Below the pieces are notes generated by a model. That model saw only the letters and a program-made list of their open reading frames with translations. It was not told where the DNA came from and did no database searches. Shown one piece after another: positions 27,167-37,749 of a stretch of DNA of 64,000 nucleotides. The stretch is from Tistlia sp040905785 (GTDB lineage: Bacteria; Pseudomonadota; Alphaproteobacteria; Kiloniellales; DSM-21159). The DNA is taken from contig NZ_JBBDQW010000083.1 in assembly GCF_040905785.1 (NCBI RefSeq), positions 14,891-78,890 on the forward strand. The letters run 5' to 3'. Positions within the stretch are counted from its first letter, which is position 1. The number at the start of each line of letters is the position of its first letter. Both the position numbers and the translations under genes were made by a program.

Positions 27167-28729
27167 TCAGGACTTGCTCACCTCGTGCAGCAGCAGGAAG
27201 AAGGAGGGCTGCAGCGTGAAGCCCTCGACCCGCTCGCTGGTCACGGCGTTCTGCTTCCAGTTCGCGACGAAGACCCAGGGCGCGTCCTCCCGGACGATCT
27301 CCTGCATCTGCTTGTAGAGCGCCGCGCGCTCCGACTGCTCGGTCGAGCGGCGGGCCTGCTCGAGCAGCGCGTCGACCTCGGGATTTGAATAGTAGCCCGA
27401 GTTGAAGCCGCCCTGGTCGGGCATGGCGTCGCTGCGCAGTGCCAGGTAGGGCAGGGTGTCGGGATCGTTGGTCATCCAGGCCATCTGAGCCATGTCGGCC
27501 TTGCCCTCGAGGCCCGGATTGACCTTGCCGAGGAAGGTGTTCCACTCGTAGCTCTCGATCTCGACCTCGAGGCCGACCTCGGCGAGATCCGCCTGGATCG
27601 CCGAGCCCATCGGCACGGGATCGAGCATGCCCGAGCCGCCCTGGGTCACGTACATCGTCAGCTCGGCACCCTCGGCGCCGGCCTCGGCGAGCAGGGCGCG
27701 GGCCTTGTCCGGGTCGTGCGGGTAGGGCTCGAGCGCCTCGTTGTAGGCCCAGGAGAAGGCCGGCGGGGTCGGTCCGGCGGCGATCTCGGCGGTGCCCTGC
27801 AGCACGTTCTCGACCAGCGCCCGCTTGTCGATCGCGTAGTTCGCCGCCTGGCGCACCCGCTTGTCGGCGAAGGGGCCCTCCTTGACGTTCAGGATCAGGA
27901 ACCAGAGGTGCGGGCCGGCCTGCTCGTGCAGCGCGAAGCCGCCGTCGTCGGTGAAGGTCGCGACGTTGTCCGGCGGCACCTCGACCATGACGTCGATGCC
28001 GCCCGACAGCATCTCGGCGACGCGGGTGTTGGCGTCGGTGATCGGCCGGAAGACGACGGCCTCCAGCGCCGGCGGCCCGTCCCAGTAGTCGGCGTTGCGC
28101 GTCGCCACGACCTTGGTGTTGCTGTCCCATTCCTCGAACCGGAAGGCGCCGGTGCCGACCGGGTTGCGGCCGAAGTCCTTGCCCTCGGCCTCGATCGCGC
28201 TGGGCGAGGGGATCAGTCCGGTCGGGTAGGCCAAGTTCGACAGGAAGGGCGCGTAGGGCTCCTTCAGCTGGAAGACGACGCTGTGGCTGTCCTCGGCGGT
28301 GACGCTCTCCACCGCCGAGAAGAAGAAGGCCAGCGGGAAGGGCCCGGTGTCGTGCTGGGGATGGCTCTCGTCGAGCATGCGCTCGAAGGCGAACTTGACG
28401 GCCTCGGCGTCGAAGGGGGTGCCGTCGTGGAAGGTCACGTCTTCGCGCAGGGCAAAGGTATAGGTCGTGCCGTCCTCGCTGATGGTCCAGGACTCGGCCA
28501 GCGCCGGCTCGACTTCCAGGGTGCCGTCCTTGTAGCGGACCAGGCCGTCGTAGAGGTTCATCAGGATCCGGAAGTCGTTGACCGCGGTCACCGCCTGCGG
28601 GTCGAGCGACTTGGGTTCGGCGATCTGCCCGACGATCAGCACGCCCGGCGGCGTCTGCGCCTGGGCCGGCACGCCGGCCAGCGCCGCCGCGAAGAATGCG
28701 CCCGCCAGGGCGCCTGCAATGCGCTTCAT
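27167..28729 (-). CDS. Peptide-type ABC substrate-binding protein (DppA/OppA family)
   Basis: 520 residues from ATG 28729, beginning with a clear signal peptide (MKRIAGALAGAFFAAALAG, cleavage near AQA). SBP_bac_5 family: LVRYKDGTLEVEPALAESWTIS, TYTFALREDVTFHDGTPF and NADYWDGPPAL are hallmark stretches. It delivers the ligand to the permeases encoded after it. The ligand may be a peptide or an amino-acid derivative. The divergent gene for an M20 carbamoylase-type enzyme hints at N-carbamoyl or related compounds. Confidence 0.92.
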   Translation of the reverse strand: MKRIAGALAGAFFAAALAGVPAQAQTPPGVLIVGQIAEPKSLDPQAVTAVNDFRILMNLYDGLVRYKDGTLEVEPALAESWTISEDGTTYTFALREDVTFHDGTPFDAEAVKFAFERMLDESHPQHDTGPFPLAFFFSAVESVTAEDSHSVVFQLKEPYAPFLSNLAYPTGLIPSPSAIEAEGKDFGRNPVGTGAFRFEEWDSNTKVVATRNADYWDGPPALEAVVFRPITDANTRVAEMLSGGIDVMVEVPPDNVATFTDDGGFALHEQAGPHLWFLILNVKEGPFADKRVRQAANYAIDKRALVENVLQGTAEIAAGPTPPAFSWAYNEALEPYPHDPDKARALLAEAGAEGAELTMYVTQGGSGMLDPVPMGSAIQADLAEVGLEVEIESYEWNTFLGKVNPGLEGKADMAQMAWMTNDPDTLPYLALRSDAMPDQGGFNSGYYSNPEVDALLEQARRSTEQSERAALYKQMQEIVREDAPWVFVANWKQNAVTSERVEGFTLQPSFFLLLHEVSKS

Positions 28730-28811
28730 GGTCCTGCTCCCTGTTCTCTGCCCCGCGGCGCTGCGGGCGCCTCCAAGAATGCTAGTACGCACCAATCGGG
28801 CTTGTATAGTG

Positions 28812-28827
28812 ATTTATCATGATGAAT
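28812..28827. promoter_or_regulatory. Candidate operator dyad in the divergent spacer
   Basis: ATTTATCATGATGAAT is a 16-bp palindrome with one mismatched pair, in an A/T-rich patch between the divergent binding-protein and M20 genes. GntR-family dimers bind short dyads of this kind, and a GntR gene ends the operon. The assignment is by position and symmetry only. Confidence 0.4.
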
Positions 28828-28877
28828 TGTCTTGTGTGAGGATACACGGATCGCGAGCCGGCGCAGGGAGGGAAGGC

Positions 28878-30101
28878 TTGGACATCGACCTGGAGCGGCT
28901 GCGCTCGGACCTGGAGACCTTGGCGGACTTCGGACGCTCGGCGCGCCCCGGCATCAACCGGGTCAGCTTCTCGGCGGCCGACATGGCCGGGCGCGCCTGG
29001 TTCCTGGAGCGGTTGCGCGAGGCCGGCCTCGAGGCCGCGATGGACGGCGCCGGCAACGTCTGCGGCCTCTGGCACGCCGGCGAGGGCCCCCGCGTCATGG
29101 CCGGCTCGCACCTCGACACGGTGCCCGAGGGCGGCCTGTTCGACGGCGCGCTCGGCGCCTGCGCCGCCCTGGAGTGCGTGCGCGCCCTCAAGGAGTCGGG
29201 CTTCGAGCCGGCCCGTCCTCTCGAGGTCGTCGCGACGGCCGAGGAGGAAGGCCGCTTCGGCGGCATGTTCGGGGCCCAGGCGCTCGCGGGCCGGCTGACC
29301 GCCGACTGGATCGAGGCGGCGGTCAGCGACGGCGGCGAGCGCCTCGTCGATGCCCTGGCGGCCAACGGCCTGAGCGTCGAGGGGGCCCTGGCGGCGGCGC
29401 GGCCGAAGGGCTCCGTCGCGGCCTTTCTCGAGCTCCATGTCGAGCAGGGCCCGCTGCTCGAGGCGCGCGGCCTGCCGCTCGGCATCGTCGAGGGCATCTC
29501 GGGCGTCATCAACTGGACGGTCCGCCTCTCTGGGCGGGCCAACCATTCTGGGACCACGCCGATGGCGCTGCGCGCCGACGCCTTCGCCGGCCTCGCCGCC
29601 TTCGCCGCCGGCATTCCCGCGCTGATCGAGCGGGCCGGCGGGCCCGAGAGCCGGATCACGGTCGGGCGGGTCGAGCTGCAGCCGGGCTACCCTCACACGA
29701 TCCCCGGGCAGGCCGAGTTCTCCCTGATCGTGCGCGATCTCGAGGAGGCGGTGCTGGACCGTCTCGCCGCGGCCTGCCGCGACGAGCTGGCCGCTGCCGC
29801 CGCGGGCCAGGGGCTCGGCCTCTCGATCCTCGACCAGGGGCGCCTCGCGCCGACCGCCTGCGACCCGTGCCTGATCGCCCTGCTGCAGGAGGAGGCCGAG
29901 GCCCTGGGGCGCCCGGCCCTGACGATGCCGAGTGGTGCCGGGCACGACGCCCAGACGCTCTTGAGCCTCTGCCCGGCCGGCCTGATCTTCGTGCCCTCGC
30001 GCGGTGGCGTCAGCCACGCCCCCGAGGAGTGGACCGACTGGGCCGACGTCGCCGCCGGCACCGAGCTGCTCGGCCGGGCGTTGCGCAGGCTGGCGAGCTG
30101 A
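28878..30101 (+). CDS. M20-family carbamoylase / allantoate-type amidohydrolase
   Basis: 407 residues from a TTG at 28878 with GGGAGGGAAGG just upstream; the open frame reaches further back but into the promoter region. It is a di-metal enzyme that hydrolyses N-carbamoyl amino acids, allantoate or similar ureido compounds. Metal-binding motifs are GSHLDTVPEGGLFDG, EEEGRFGG, ELHVEQGPLLE, PSGAGHDAQ and SRGGVSHAPEEW. Divergent from a peptide-type ABC importer with a GntR regulator, so import and hydrolysis of one compound class is likely. Confidence 0.9.
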   Translation: MDIDLERLRSDLETLADFGRSARPGINRVSFSAADMAGRAWFLERLREAGLEAAMDGAGNVCGLWHAGEGPRVMAGSHLDTVPEGGLFDGALGACAALECVRALKESGFEPARPLEVVATAEEEGRFGGMFGAQALAGRLTADWIEAAVSDGGERLVDALAANGLSVEGALAAARPKGSVAAFLELHVEQGPLLEARGLPLGIVEGISGVINWTVRLSGRANHSGTTPMALRADAFAGLAAFAAGIPALIERAGGPESRITVGRVELQPGYPHTIPGQAEFSLIVRDLEEAVLDRLAAACRDELAAAAAGQGLGLSILDQGRLAPTACDPCLIALLQEEAEALGRPALTMPSGAGHDAQTLLSLCPAGLIFVPSRGGVSHAPEEWTDWADVAAGTELLGRALRRLAS

Positions 30102-30170
30102 GGGCGAACGACGGGCCGGCTCGGCCCGTCGATCCCGTCGCGAACCGTCTCGGCCAGTTCCTGGCGGGCG

Positions 30171-31109
30171 CTATTCCTTGACCGCACCGGTCATGCTGGA
30201 AACGTAGTACTCGACGAAGAAGGAATAGAGGATCGCGACCGGCAGGGAGCCCATCAGGGCGCCGGCCATCAGCGAGCCCCAGTGGTAGACGTCGCCCTCG
30301 ACCAGCTCGGTGATGACGCCGACCGGCACGGTCTTGTTCTCTGAGGAGGAGATGAAGGTCAGGGCGTAGATGAACTCGTTCCACGACAGCGTGAAGGCGA
30401 ATATGCCGGCCGAGATGATCCCGGGCACGGCGAGCGGCAGCACGATCTTGATCAGGATCTGCAGGCGTGAGGCGCCGTCGATCAGGGCGCATTCCTCGAG
30501 CTCGTAGGGGATCGAGCGGAAGTAGCCCATCAGCAGCCAGGTGCAGAAGGGGATCAGGATCGTCGGGTAGGTCAGGATCAGCGCCAGCGTGCTGTCGAAC
30601 AGGCCGTAGGCGAAGACGATGGTGGCCAGCGGAATGAACAGGATCGAGGGCGGCACCAGGTAGGCCAGGAAGATGCCCATGCCGACCAGCCGCGAGCCCT
30701 GGAAGCGCAGGCGCTCGATCGCGTAGGCGGCGCAGACCGCGCAGAACAGCGAGATGAAGGTCGCGACCACCGAGACCAGCATGGTGTTCCACAGCCAGGT
30801 CGGATAGCTGGTCTCGAAGAACAGCTTCTCGATGTTGGCCAGCGTCGGCTGGACCACCCAGAAGGGGCTGAAATCCCGGAAGTTGTAGAGCTCCTCGTTG
30901 GATTTGAAGGTCGTGATGGTCATCCAATAGAACGGGAAGAGCAGCACGAACAGGAAGACCAGCAGGGGCAGGTAGACCGTCACCACCCGGCGCGGCAGGG
31001 ACACCAGGTAGTCCATGCCCTCGCCGCCGTCGCCGCCGCGCGTCTTGCGCCGCGGCCCGTCCCGGGCGACGGCGGTCTCGGTGGCTCGCTGCGGGGTGAC
31101 CTGTGACAT
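30171..31109 (-). CDS. Carbohydrate ABC transporter permease (MalG-type)
   Basis: 312 residues with six predicted helices and the EAA loop ELEECALIDGASRLQILIKIVLPLAVPG. Family ABC-type sugar permease. It may start at the internal Met of MDYLVSLPRR. Last gene of the ATPase / binding protein / permease / permease set on the minus strand, 19 nt after its partner permease. Confidence 0.92.
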   Translation of the reverse strand: MSQVTPQRATETAVARDGPRRKTRGGDGGEGMDYLVSLPRRVVTVYLPLLVFLFVLLFPFYWMTITTFKSNEELYNFRDFSPFWVVQPTLANIEKLFFETSYPTWLWNTMLVSVVATFISLFCAVCAAYAIERLRFQGSRLVGMGIFLAYLVPPSILFIPLATIVFAYGLFDSTLALILTYPTILIPFCTWLLMGYFRSIPYELEECALIDGASRLQILIKIVLPLAVPGIISAGIFAFTLSWNEFIYALTFISSSENKTVPVGVITELVEGDVYHWGSLMAGALMGSLPVAILYSFFVEYYVSSMTGAVKE

Positions 31110-31128
31110 GGCGTGCTTCGCTGGCCTC

Positions 31129-32097
31129 TCAGTCCTTGCCGCCCTGCTGCCAGCGCCGGCGCTGCAGGCCGAAGTAGCTGAACAGGATGGCCGACAGCAG
31201 GAAGGGGATCATGGCGACGGCGATCGCCGCGCCCTCGCCGAGCTGACCCCCGGGGATCGCGCGCTGGAAGCTCAGCGTCGCCATCAGGTGCGTCGCGTTC
31301 AGCGGGCCGCCGCGGGTCAGCACGTAGATCAGCTGGAAGTCGGTGAAGGTGAAGAGCACCGAGAAGGTCATGACCACGGCGATGATCGGCGTCAGCAGCG
31401 GCAGCGTGACGTAGCGGAAGCGCTGCCAGGAGTTGGCGCCGTCGATCGTCGCCGCCTCGTGCAGCGAGGGCGAGATGGTCTGCAGCCCTGCCAGCAGCGT
31501 GATGGCGACGAAGGGAATCCCGCGCCAGGTGTTGGCGGCGATGACGCTGGCCCGCGCATTGTCCATATCGCCCAGGAAGTCGATGTAGGTGTCGATGATG
31601 CCGGCCTCGACCAGGATCCAGGAGAGGATCGAGAACTGGCTGTCGTAGAGCCACCAGAAGGCGATCGCCGAGAGCACGGTCGGCACGATCCAGGGCAGCA
31701 GCACGATGGCGCGCAGCAGCGCCTTGAACGGCAGGTGCTGGTTGAGCAGCAGCGCCAGCCAGAGGCCGAGCAGGAACTTCAGGATGCTGGCGACGACCGT
31801 GTAGAGGAAGGTGTTGAAGACCGATAGCCAGAACACCGAATCGTCGGACAGCCAGGCGAAGTTCTCCAGCCCGATGAACTGGCCGGCCCGGCCGATCGTG
31901 GTGTCGGTCATCGACAGCCAGACGCCGAGGATCAGCGGCCAGGCCAAAAACAGCAGCAGGATCGCCGCCGCCGGCACCATGAACCAGAAGCCGAGGAAGT
32001 TGCGGTCGCTCATCAGCCGCGACCACAGGCTCCTGCGGTAGGCGGTGGCGCCGGAGAGGGGGCGTGTCTCAGCGACCATGTCGGCCGTCGTCTCCAA
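31129..32097 (-). CDS. Carbohydrate ABC transporter permease (MalF-type)
   Basis: 322 residues. Six helices, the first near LGFWFMVPAAAILLLFLAWPL, and the EAA loop LHEAATIDGANSWQRFRYVTLPLL. Works with the MalG-type partner. A Met seven codons in (32079) is an alternative start. A 25-base homopolymer lies ~40 nt upstream of its start. Confidence 0.92.
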   Translation of the reverse strand: METTADMVAETRPLSGATAYRRSLWSRLMSDRNFLGFWFMVPAAAILLLFLAWPLILGVWLSMTDTTIGRAGQFIGLENFAWLSDDSVFWLSVFNTFLYTVVASILKFLLGLWLALLLNQHLPFKALLRAIVLLPWIVPTVLSAIAFWWLYDSQFSILSWILVEAGIIDTYIDFLGDMDNARASVIAANTWRGIPFVAITLLAGLQTISPSLHEAATIDGANSWQRFRYVTLPLLTPIIAVVMTFSVLFTFTDFQLIYVLTRGGPLNATHLMATLSFQRAIPGGQLGEGAAIAVAMIPFLLSAILFSYFGLQRRRWQQGGKD

Positions 32098-32136
32098 AGC
32101 GAAGGGAAGCGGAGCGGCGGCCGCGCCCCCGCGCCG

Positions 32137-32161
32137 CCCCCCCCCCCCCCCCCCCCCCCCC
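32137..32161. repeat. 25-base poly-C run
   Basis: An uninterrupted run of 25 C (G on the transcribed minus strand) in the 76-bp gap between the binding-protein and MalF-type genes. Its true length is doubtful because short-read assemblies often fail here. A second C-rich run next to a 10-N gap at 38281 suggests a shared assembly problem. If real, it could form a quadruplex or slip. Confidence 0.7.
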
Positions 32162-32173
32162 GCCGGGTCTCGG

Positions 32174-33496
32174 TCAGACCCGGTAGTAGCGCTCGGCCCG
32201 CTTGGCGGCGCGCTCGGCCGCCTCCTTGGGCGAGCGGTCGCCCGCGCAGGCCTCGGCGAACATGTTGACGACGATGTAGTCGGCCATCGCCACGGCCGAG
32301 GCGTAGCCCAGGTCGCCGCTGTAGCCGTTCCACAGCATGTTCTTCACGCAGTCCCGATAGGGCGTGTGCTTGGGGTCCTCGGTCCAGATCGGGTTCTGCT
32401 CGTAGGCCGCCAGCGGCTGGGTGATGTAGCCGATCGCCGCCTGCTGCCAGGGCTCGTACTGCTCGCGCTCCCACATGAAGCGCAGGTACTCCTTCGCCGC
32501 GTTGGGGTACTTGGAGTAGTTGAACAGCATCGCCTGGGTGAAGAGGTGCAGCTCGGTCGGCTTGCCGACCGGCCCGATCGGCATGTTGACGTGGTAGATG
32601 TCCTTGGCCAGTTCCTTCATCGCCGCGTCATCGGACATCTTGGCGGCGTAGTAGACCGAGATGCCGTTGTTGGTGGCGCTGATCTCGCCGGCGAGGAAGG
32701 CCTTGTTGTTGTTCGAGTCCAGCCACGACAGGGTGCCCGGGACGAAGTTCTCGTAGAGCTCCTTGACGTACTCGAGGGCGGCCACGGTCTCGTCGCTGTT
32801 GAGCACGACCTCGTTGTTGTCGTCGACCATCTTGCCGCCGAAGCCCCACAGGATGGTGTGGACCCAGCCGTTGCCGTCGCCGACCGCGTTGCCGAGGGCC
32901 ATGCCCATCGGGCGGTTGTTCTTCTTGAGCGCCTGGGCGCACTTCAGGACTTCCTGGTAGTCCCGCGGGAACTCCTCGAAGCCCGCTTCCTGGACCCAGG
33001 ACTGGCGGTAGACCATGCAGGCGCCGGCGGCGCCCAGCGGCAGGCCGATCCAGCGGCCGTCGCGCGTGGCGTAGCGCTCGGCGACGGGATACCAGCCGCC
33101 GTACTTGTTGCCGAGGTAGCCGGCCAGGTCGGTCAGGTCGACCAGCTTGTCCGGGTACTGGTGCGGGTCGTCGAACCAACCGACGATGATGTCCGGCCCG
33201 TCGCCGACGTTGGCTGCCACCGCCGCCTTGGGACGCACGTCCTCCCAGGACTCGTTGTCGATGCGCACCTCGACGCCTGTCGCCTCGGTGAACTTCTTGG
33301 TGTTGGCGAGCCACTGCACCTCGTCGCCCTCGACGAAGCGGCGCCAGCGCAGGACGCGCAGGGAGGCGCCTTCCTCGGGCTTGAAGGACAGGCTGTCCTG
33401 GGCGAAGGCGCCGCCCGCGCCGAGCAGCTTCGAGCCGACGGCACCGGCAGCGAGGCCGGCACCGGTCTGCAACACGTCACGTCTGGTGAACTTCAT
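32174..33496 (-). CDS. Carbohydrate ABC transporter substrate-binding protein, Tat-exported
   Basis: 440 residues. The N-terminus has a twin-arginine signal (FTRRDVLQTGAGLAAGAVG) ending near GAFAQ, so it is folded before export. The rest follows the SBP_bac_1 pattern (GPDIIVGWFDDPHQYPDKLVDLTDL, GLPLGAAGACMVYRQSW, NYSKYPNAAKEYLRFMW). Ligand is probably a sugar or polyol. It lies between the ATPase and the permeases. Confidence 0.9.
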   Translation of the reverse strand: MKFTRRDVLQTGAGLAAGAVGSKLLGAGGAFAQDSLSFKPEEGASLRVLRWRRFVEGDEVQWLANTKKFTEATGVEVRIDNESWEDVRPKAAVAANVGDGPDIIVGWFDDPHQYPDKLVDLTDLAGYLGNKYGGWYPVAERYATRDGRWIGLPLGAAGACMVYRQSWVQEAGFEEFPRDYQEVLKCAQALKKNNRPMGMALGNAVGDGNGWVHTILWGFGGKMVDDNNEVVLNSDETVAALEYVKELYENFVPGTLSWLDSNNNKAFLAGEISATNNGISVYYAAKMSDDAAMKELAKDIYHVNMPIGPVGKPTELHLFTQAMLFNYSKYPNAAKEYLRFMWEREQYEPWQQAAIGYITQPLAAYEQNPIWTEDPKHTPYRDCVKNMLWNGYSGDLGYASAVAMADYIVVNMFAEACAGDRSPKEAAERAAKRAERYYRV

Positions 33497-33573
33497 CGCA
33501 GTCTCCTCCCGTCTTCGTTATGGGCCCGCGCCGCGACGTGGCGTTGGCCTTCTTGGTTCGGAGCGGGCGGCGC

Positions 33574-34641
<1,068 letters not shown>

Positions 34642-34814
34642 GGACGCTCCCCGTACCAGTTCCAGGGCCGGCCTTCTTTGGGGCCGGCGTTGCCCGCATT
34701 AGGGGGCCGCAAGGCCGGATCGGTCAACCCGTTTTCCGGGTGACTGCGCAAGTCTGCGGGCCGAGCCGAGGGTCGGGGGGCGTCATGGGCGGCGGGACGG
34801 CGGTGCGCGGGCTG

Positions 34815-35555
34815 CTAGATGCCGAGGCCGCCGTCGATCACCATGGCCGTGCCGGTGACGAAGGCGGCCGCGTCGCTGCCCAGGTACACCGCCATCTCGG
34901 CGATCTCCTCCGGCCGCCCCAGCCGGCCCATCGGCTGGCGGGCGACGAAGGCCTTGCGCGCCGCGACCGGATCGTCGAAGGCGGCGATGCGCTGGTCGAG
35001 CGAAGGCGATTCGACGGTGCCGGGGCAGATGCAGTTGCAGCGCAGGCCGCGGCCGACGAAGTCCGCGGCGACCGATTTCGTCAGCCCGATCACCGCCGCC
35101 TTGCTGGCGCCGTAGGCGCAGCGGAAGGGGATGCCCTTCAGCGAGGAGGCCATCGAGGCGATGTTGACGATCGAGCCGCCGCCGCGCTCCAGCATGGCCG
35201 GTAGGAAGGCATGGATCGTGCGGTACATGGACTTGACGTTGAGGTCGAAGGCGAAGTCCCACTCCTCCTCGCTGCAGTCCAGGACCGAGCCGTGATGCAC
35301 GTAGCCGGCGCAGTTGAACAGGATGTCGAGGCCGCCGATCTCGCCGGCCAGCGCCGCCACGGCGGCGGAGTCGAGCACGTCGAGGCGGCGTGCCGTGATC
35401 CCCGCCTCGCGGCCCAGCGCCTTGAGCGCCGCCTCGTTGATGTCGGTGGCGACGACCTCGGCGCCCTCGGCGGCGAAGGCGAGGGCCGTGGCCCGGCCGA
35501 TGCCCTGGCCGGAGGCGGTGCAGAGGGCGCGCTTGCCTGCCAGTCGTCGAGACAT
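34815..35555 (-). CDS. SDR dehydrogenase, DHRS6 / 2-keto-3-deoxy-fuconate dehydrogenase-like
   Basis: 246 residues from ATG 35555, with AGGGAG upstream. Classical SDR: TASGQGIGRATAL, NCAGYVHHG, SIVNIASMAS and the YGASKAAVIGLTK catalytic Tyr/Lys. The segment CPGTVESPSLDQRI is typical of the DHRS6-like subgroup, which includes 3-hydroxybutyrate and 2-keto-3-deoxy-L-fuconate dehydrogenases. The surrounding sugar-acid genes favour the second role. It is divergent from another SDR gene. Confidence 0.85.
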   Translation of the reverse strand: MSRRLAGKRALCTASGQGIGRATALAFAAEGAEVVATDINEAALKALGREAGITARRLDVLDSAAVAALAGEIGGLDILFNCAGYVHHGSVLDCSEEEWDFAFDLNVKSMYRTIHAFLPAMLERGGGSIVNIASMASSLKGIPFRCAYGASKAAVIGLTKSVAADFVGRGLRCNCICPGTVESPSLDQRIAAFDDPVAARKAFVARQPMGRLGRPEEIAEMAVYLGSDAAAFVTGTAMVIDGGLGI

Positions 35556-35674
35556 CGTCAACTCCCTGTTCGTCGTGGCGCGGTCCGGCCAGCCCTGGGC
35601 GGCGGGCGGATCCGCGTTATAGGATGCGCGCCGTCGCCAAGGAACGCAGTCCAGGAAACCGGAGGAACATCCCC

Positions 35675-36427
35675 ATGAATCGCATCGACCTCGACGGCCG
35701 CCGCGCCGTGATCACCGGCGGCGCCCAGGGCATCGGGCGCGCCGTCGCCGAGCGCTTCCTCGAGTCGGGCGCCAGGGTCGCGATCTGGGACCGGGACGGG
35801 GCGCTGGCGGCAAAGACGGCCGCGGCGCTCGGCGGCGGCGAAGCCTGCCGGGCGGTGGCCTGCGACGTCACCGACTGGGCCTCGGTGCAGGCGGCACGGG
35901 ACGCGACGCTCGCGGCCTTCGGCGGCCTCGACATCCTGGTCGCCAACGCCGGCATCTCCGGGGCCAACGCCAGCGTCGCCGACTATCCGGTGGAGGAATG
36001 GCAGCGGGTCCTGGACATCGACCTGACCGGCGTCTTCCTGTGCTGCAAGGCCGTGGTGCCGACCATGACCGAGGCCGGCTACGGCCGCATCGTCAACGTC
36101 GCCTCGATCGCCGGCAAGGAGGGCAACCCCAACGCCAGCGCCTACTCGGCCGCCAAGGCCGGCGTCATCGCCCTGACCAAGAGCCTGGGCAAGGAGCTCG
36201 CCGACCGCGACATCGCGGTCAACTGCATCACGCCGGCCGCGGCCAAGACCGCGATCTTCGACCAGATGAGCCAGACCCACATCGACTACATGCTCTCGAA
36301 GATCCCGCGCGCGCGCTTCCTCAAGGTCGAGGAGGTCGCGTCCCTGGTCGCCTGGCTGGTCTCGGCCGAGAACGCCTTCACCACCGGCGCGGTCTTCGAC
36401 CTGTCCGGCGGGCGCGCGACCTACTGA
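35675..36427 (+). CDS. SDR-family oxidoreductase
   Basis: 250 residues from ATG 35675 (GGAGGAAC upstream). ITGGAQGIGRAVAE binds NAD(P), LVANAGISG and the catalytic YSAAKAGVIALTKSLGKEL follow. Substrate unknown. Position inside a region with sugar ABC and TRAP importers, a UxaA-type dehydratase and a lactonase suggests an aldose or sugar-acid dehydrogenase. The only plus-strand gene between the two importers. Confidence 0.88.
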   Translation: MNRIDLDGRRAVITGGAQGIGRAVAERFLESGARVAIWDRDGALAAKTAAALGGGEACRAVACDVTDWASVQAARDATLAAFGGLDILVANAGISGANASVADYPVEEWQRVLDIDLTGVFLCCKAVVPTMTEAGYGRIVNVASIAGKEGNPNASAYSAAKAGVIALTKSLGKELADRDIAVNCITPAAAKTAIFDQMSQTHIDYMLSKIPRARFLKVEEVASLVAWLVSAENAFTTGAVFDLSGGRATY

Positions 36428-36458
36428 GCGCGACGCGGCGCGGGTCATCGAGGCCCGC

Positions 36459-37739
36459 TCACCGGTAGATCAGGGTCGGCAGCCAGAGCGAGAGCTGCGG
36501 CAGGAAGGTCACCAGCAGCAGCACCGCGACCAGCGGGATCAGGAACGGCAGGGTCGCCGAGACGCAGCGCTCGAAGGGCACGCCCGAGACCCGGGACAGC
36601 ACGTAGAGCACCATGCCGACCGGCGGCGTCAGCAGGCCGATCATCAGGTTGAGCACCATGATCACGCCGAAATGCACCGGGTCGATGCCGACCTTCAGGA
36701 TGATGGGAAGCAGCACCGGCACCAGGATGGTGATCGCAGCGATGGTCTCCATGAAGAAGCCGACGACCAGCAGCAGCAGGTTCATCAGCAGCAGGATGAC
36801 GATGGGGTTCTCGCTGATGCCGAGCAGGATCGCGGCGAAGTGCTCGGTGACCCGGCTGCTGGTCAGGATCCAGGCGAAGATCGAGGCGCCGGCGACGATG
36901 AACAGGACGACGGCGGTGGTCTCGATGGTGTCGAAGCTGACCCGCAGCAGCCGCCGCCAGGTCAGCGTTCGGTAGACCACCGCGCCCAGGAACAGGGCGT
37001 AGGCGCTGGCCGCGATCGCCGCCTCGGTCGGCGTGAAGATGCCGAACAGGATGCCGCCGACGATGATCACCGGCGTCATCAGCGACAGGAAGGCCTTGAC
37101 GAAGGTGCGGCCGAGGCGGCGCAGCTCGAAGGCGGCGTCGCGCGGGTAGCGGCGTCGATGCGCGTACCAGGCGACCATCAGCATCAGCGAGACGGCCATC
37201 AGCAGGCCAGGAATGAAGCCCGCGGCGAACAGCTGGCCGATCGAGGCCGAGGCCATGACGCCGTAGATGACCATGGGCAGCGAGGGCGGCACGATCGGCC
37301 CGATGGTCGAGGAGGCGGCGGTGACCCCGACCGAGAAGGCGGGATCGTAGCCGGCGTCGCGCATCGCCTTGATCTCGATGGTGCCGAGGCCGCCGGCGTC
37401 GGCCACGGCGGCGCCCGACATGCCGGCGAAGATCACCGAGGCGCCGACGTTGACGTGGCCCAGGCCGCCGCGCATCCAGCCGATACAGGCCTTGGCGAAG
37501 TCGAAGATCCGGTTGGTGATGCCGGCCGTGTTCATCAGGTTGCCGGCCAGGATGAAGAAGGGCACGGCGAGCAGCGGGAAGGAATCGACGCCGTTGATCA
37601 TGCGGTGCACGACGACGACGTCGGGAATCCGCTCCGACAGCAGGATGAAGACCAGCGAGGAGCCGGCCAGCGCCAGCGCGACCGGCACGCCGAGGATGAT
37701 CATGCCGAACAACAGGACGAACAGCAGGGTGATCAGCAT
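36459..37739 (-). CDS. TRAP transporter large permease (DctM-type)
   Basis: 426 residues starting MLITLLFVLLFGMIILGVPVA, with about 11-12 helices. Hallmarks are FFILAGNLMNTAGIT, GASVIFAGMSGAAVADAGGLG and GPIVPPSLPMVIYG. It forms the ion-driven channel for organic-acid uptake together with the small subunit, 10 nt upstream, and the binding protein. Confidence 0.92.
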   Translation of the reverse strand: MLITLLFVLLFGMIILGVPVALALAGSSLVFILLSERIPDVVVVHRMINGVDSFPLLAVPFFILAGNLMNTAGITNRIFDFAKACIGWMRGGLGHVNVGASVIFAGMSGAAVADAGGLGTIEIKAMRDAGYDPAFSVGVTAASSTIGPIVPPSLPMVIYGVMASASIGQLFAAGFIPGLLMAVSLMLMVAWYAHRRRYPRDAAFELRRLGRTFVKAFLSLMTPVIIVGGILFGIFTPTEAAIAASAYALFLGAVVYRTLTWRRLLRVSFDTIETTAVVLFIVAGASIFAWILTSSRVTEHFAAILLGISENPIVILLLMNLLLLVVGFFMETIAAITILVPVLLPIILKVGIDPVHFGVIMVLNLMIGLLTPPVGMVLYVLSRVSGVPFERCVSATLPFLIPLVAVLLLVTFLPQLSLWLPTLIYR

Positions 37740-37749
37740 GAAAGGGGCC

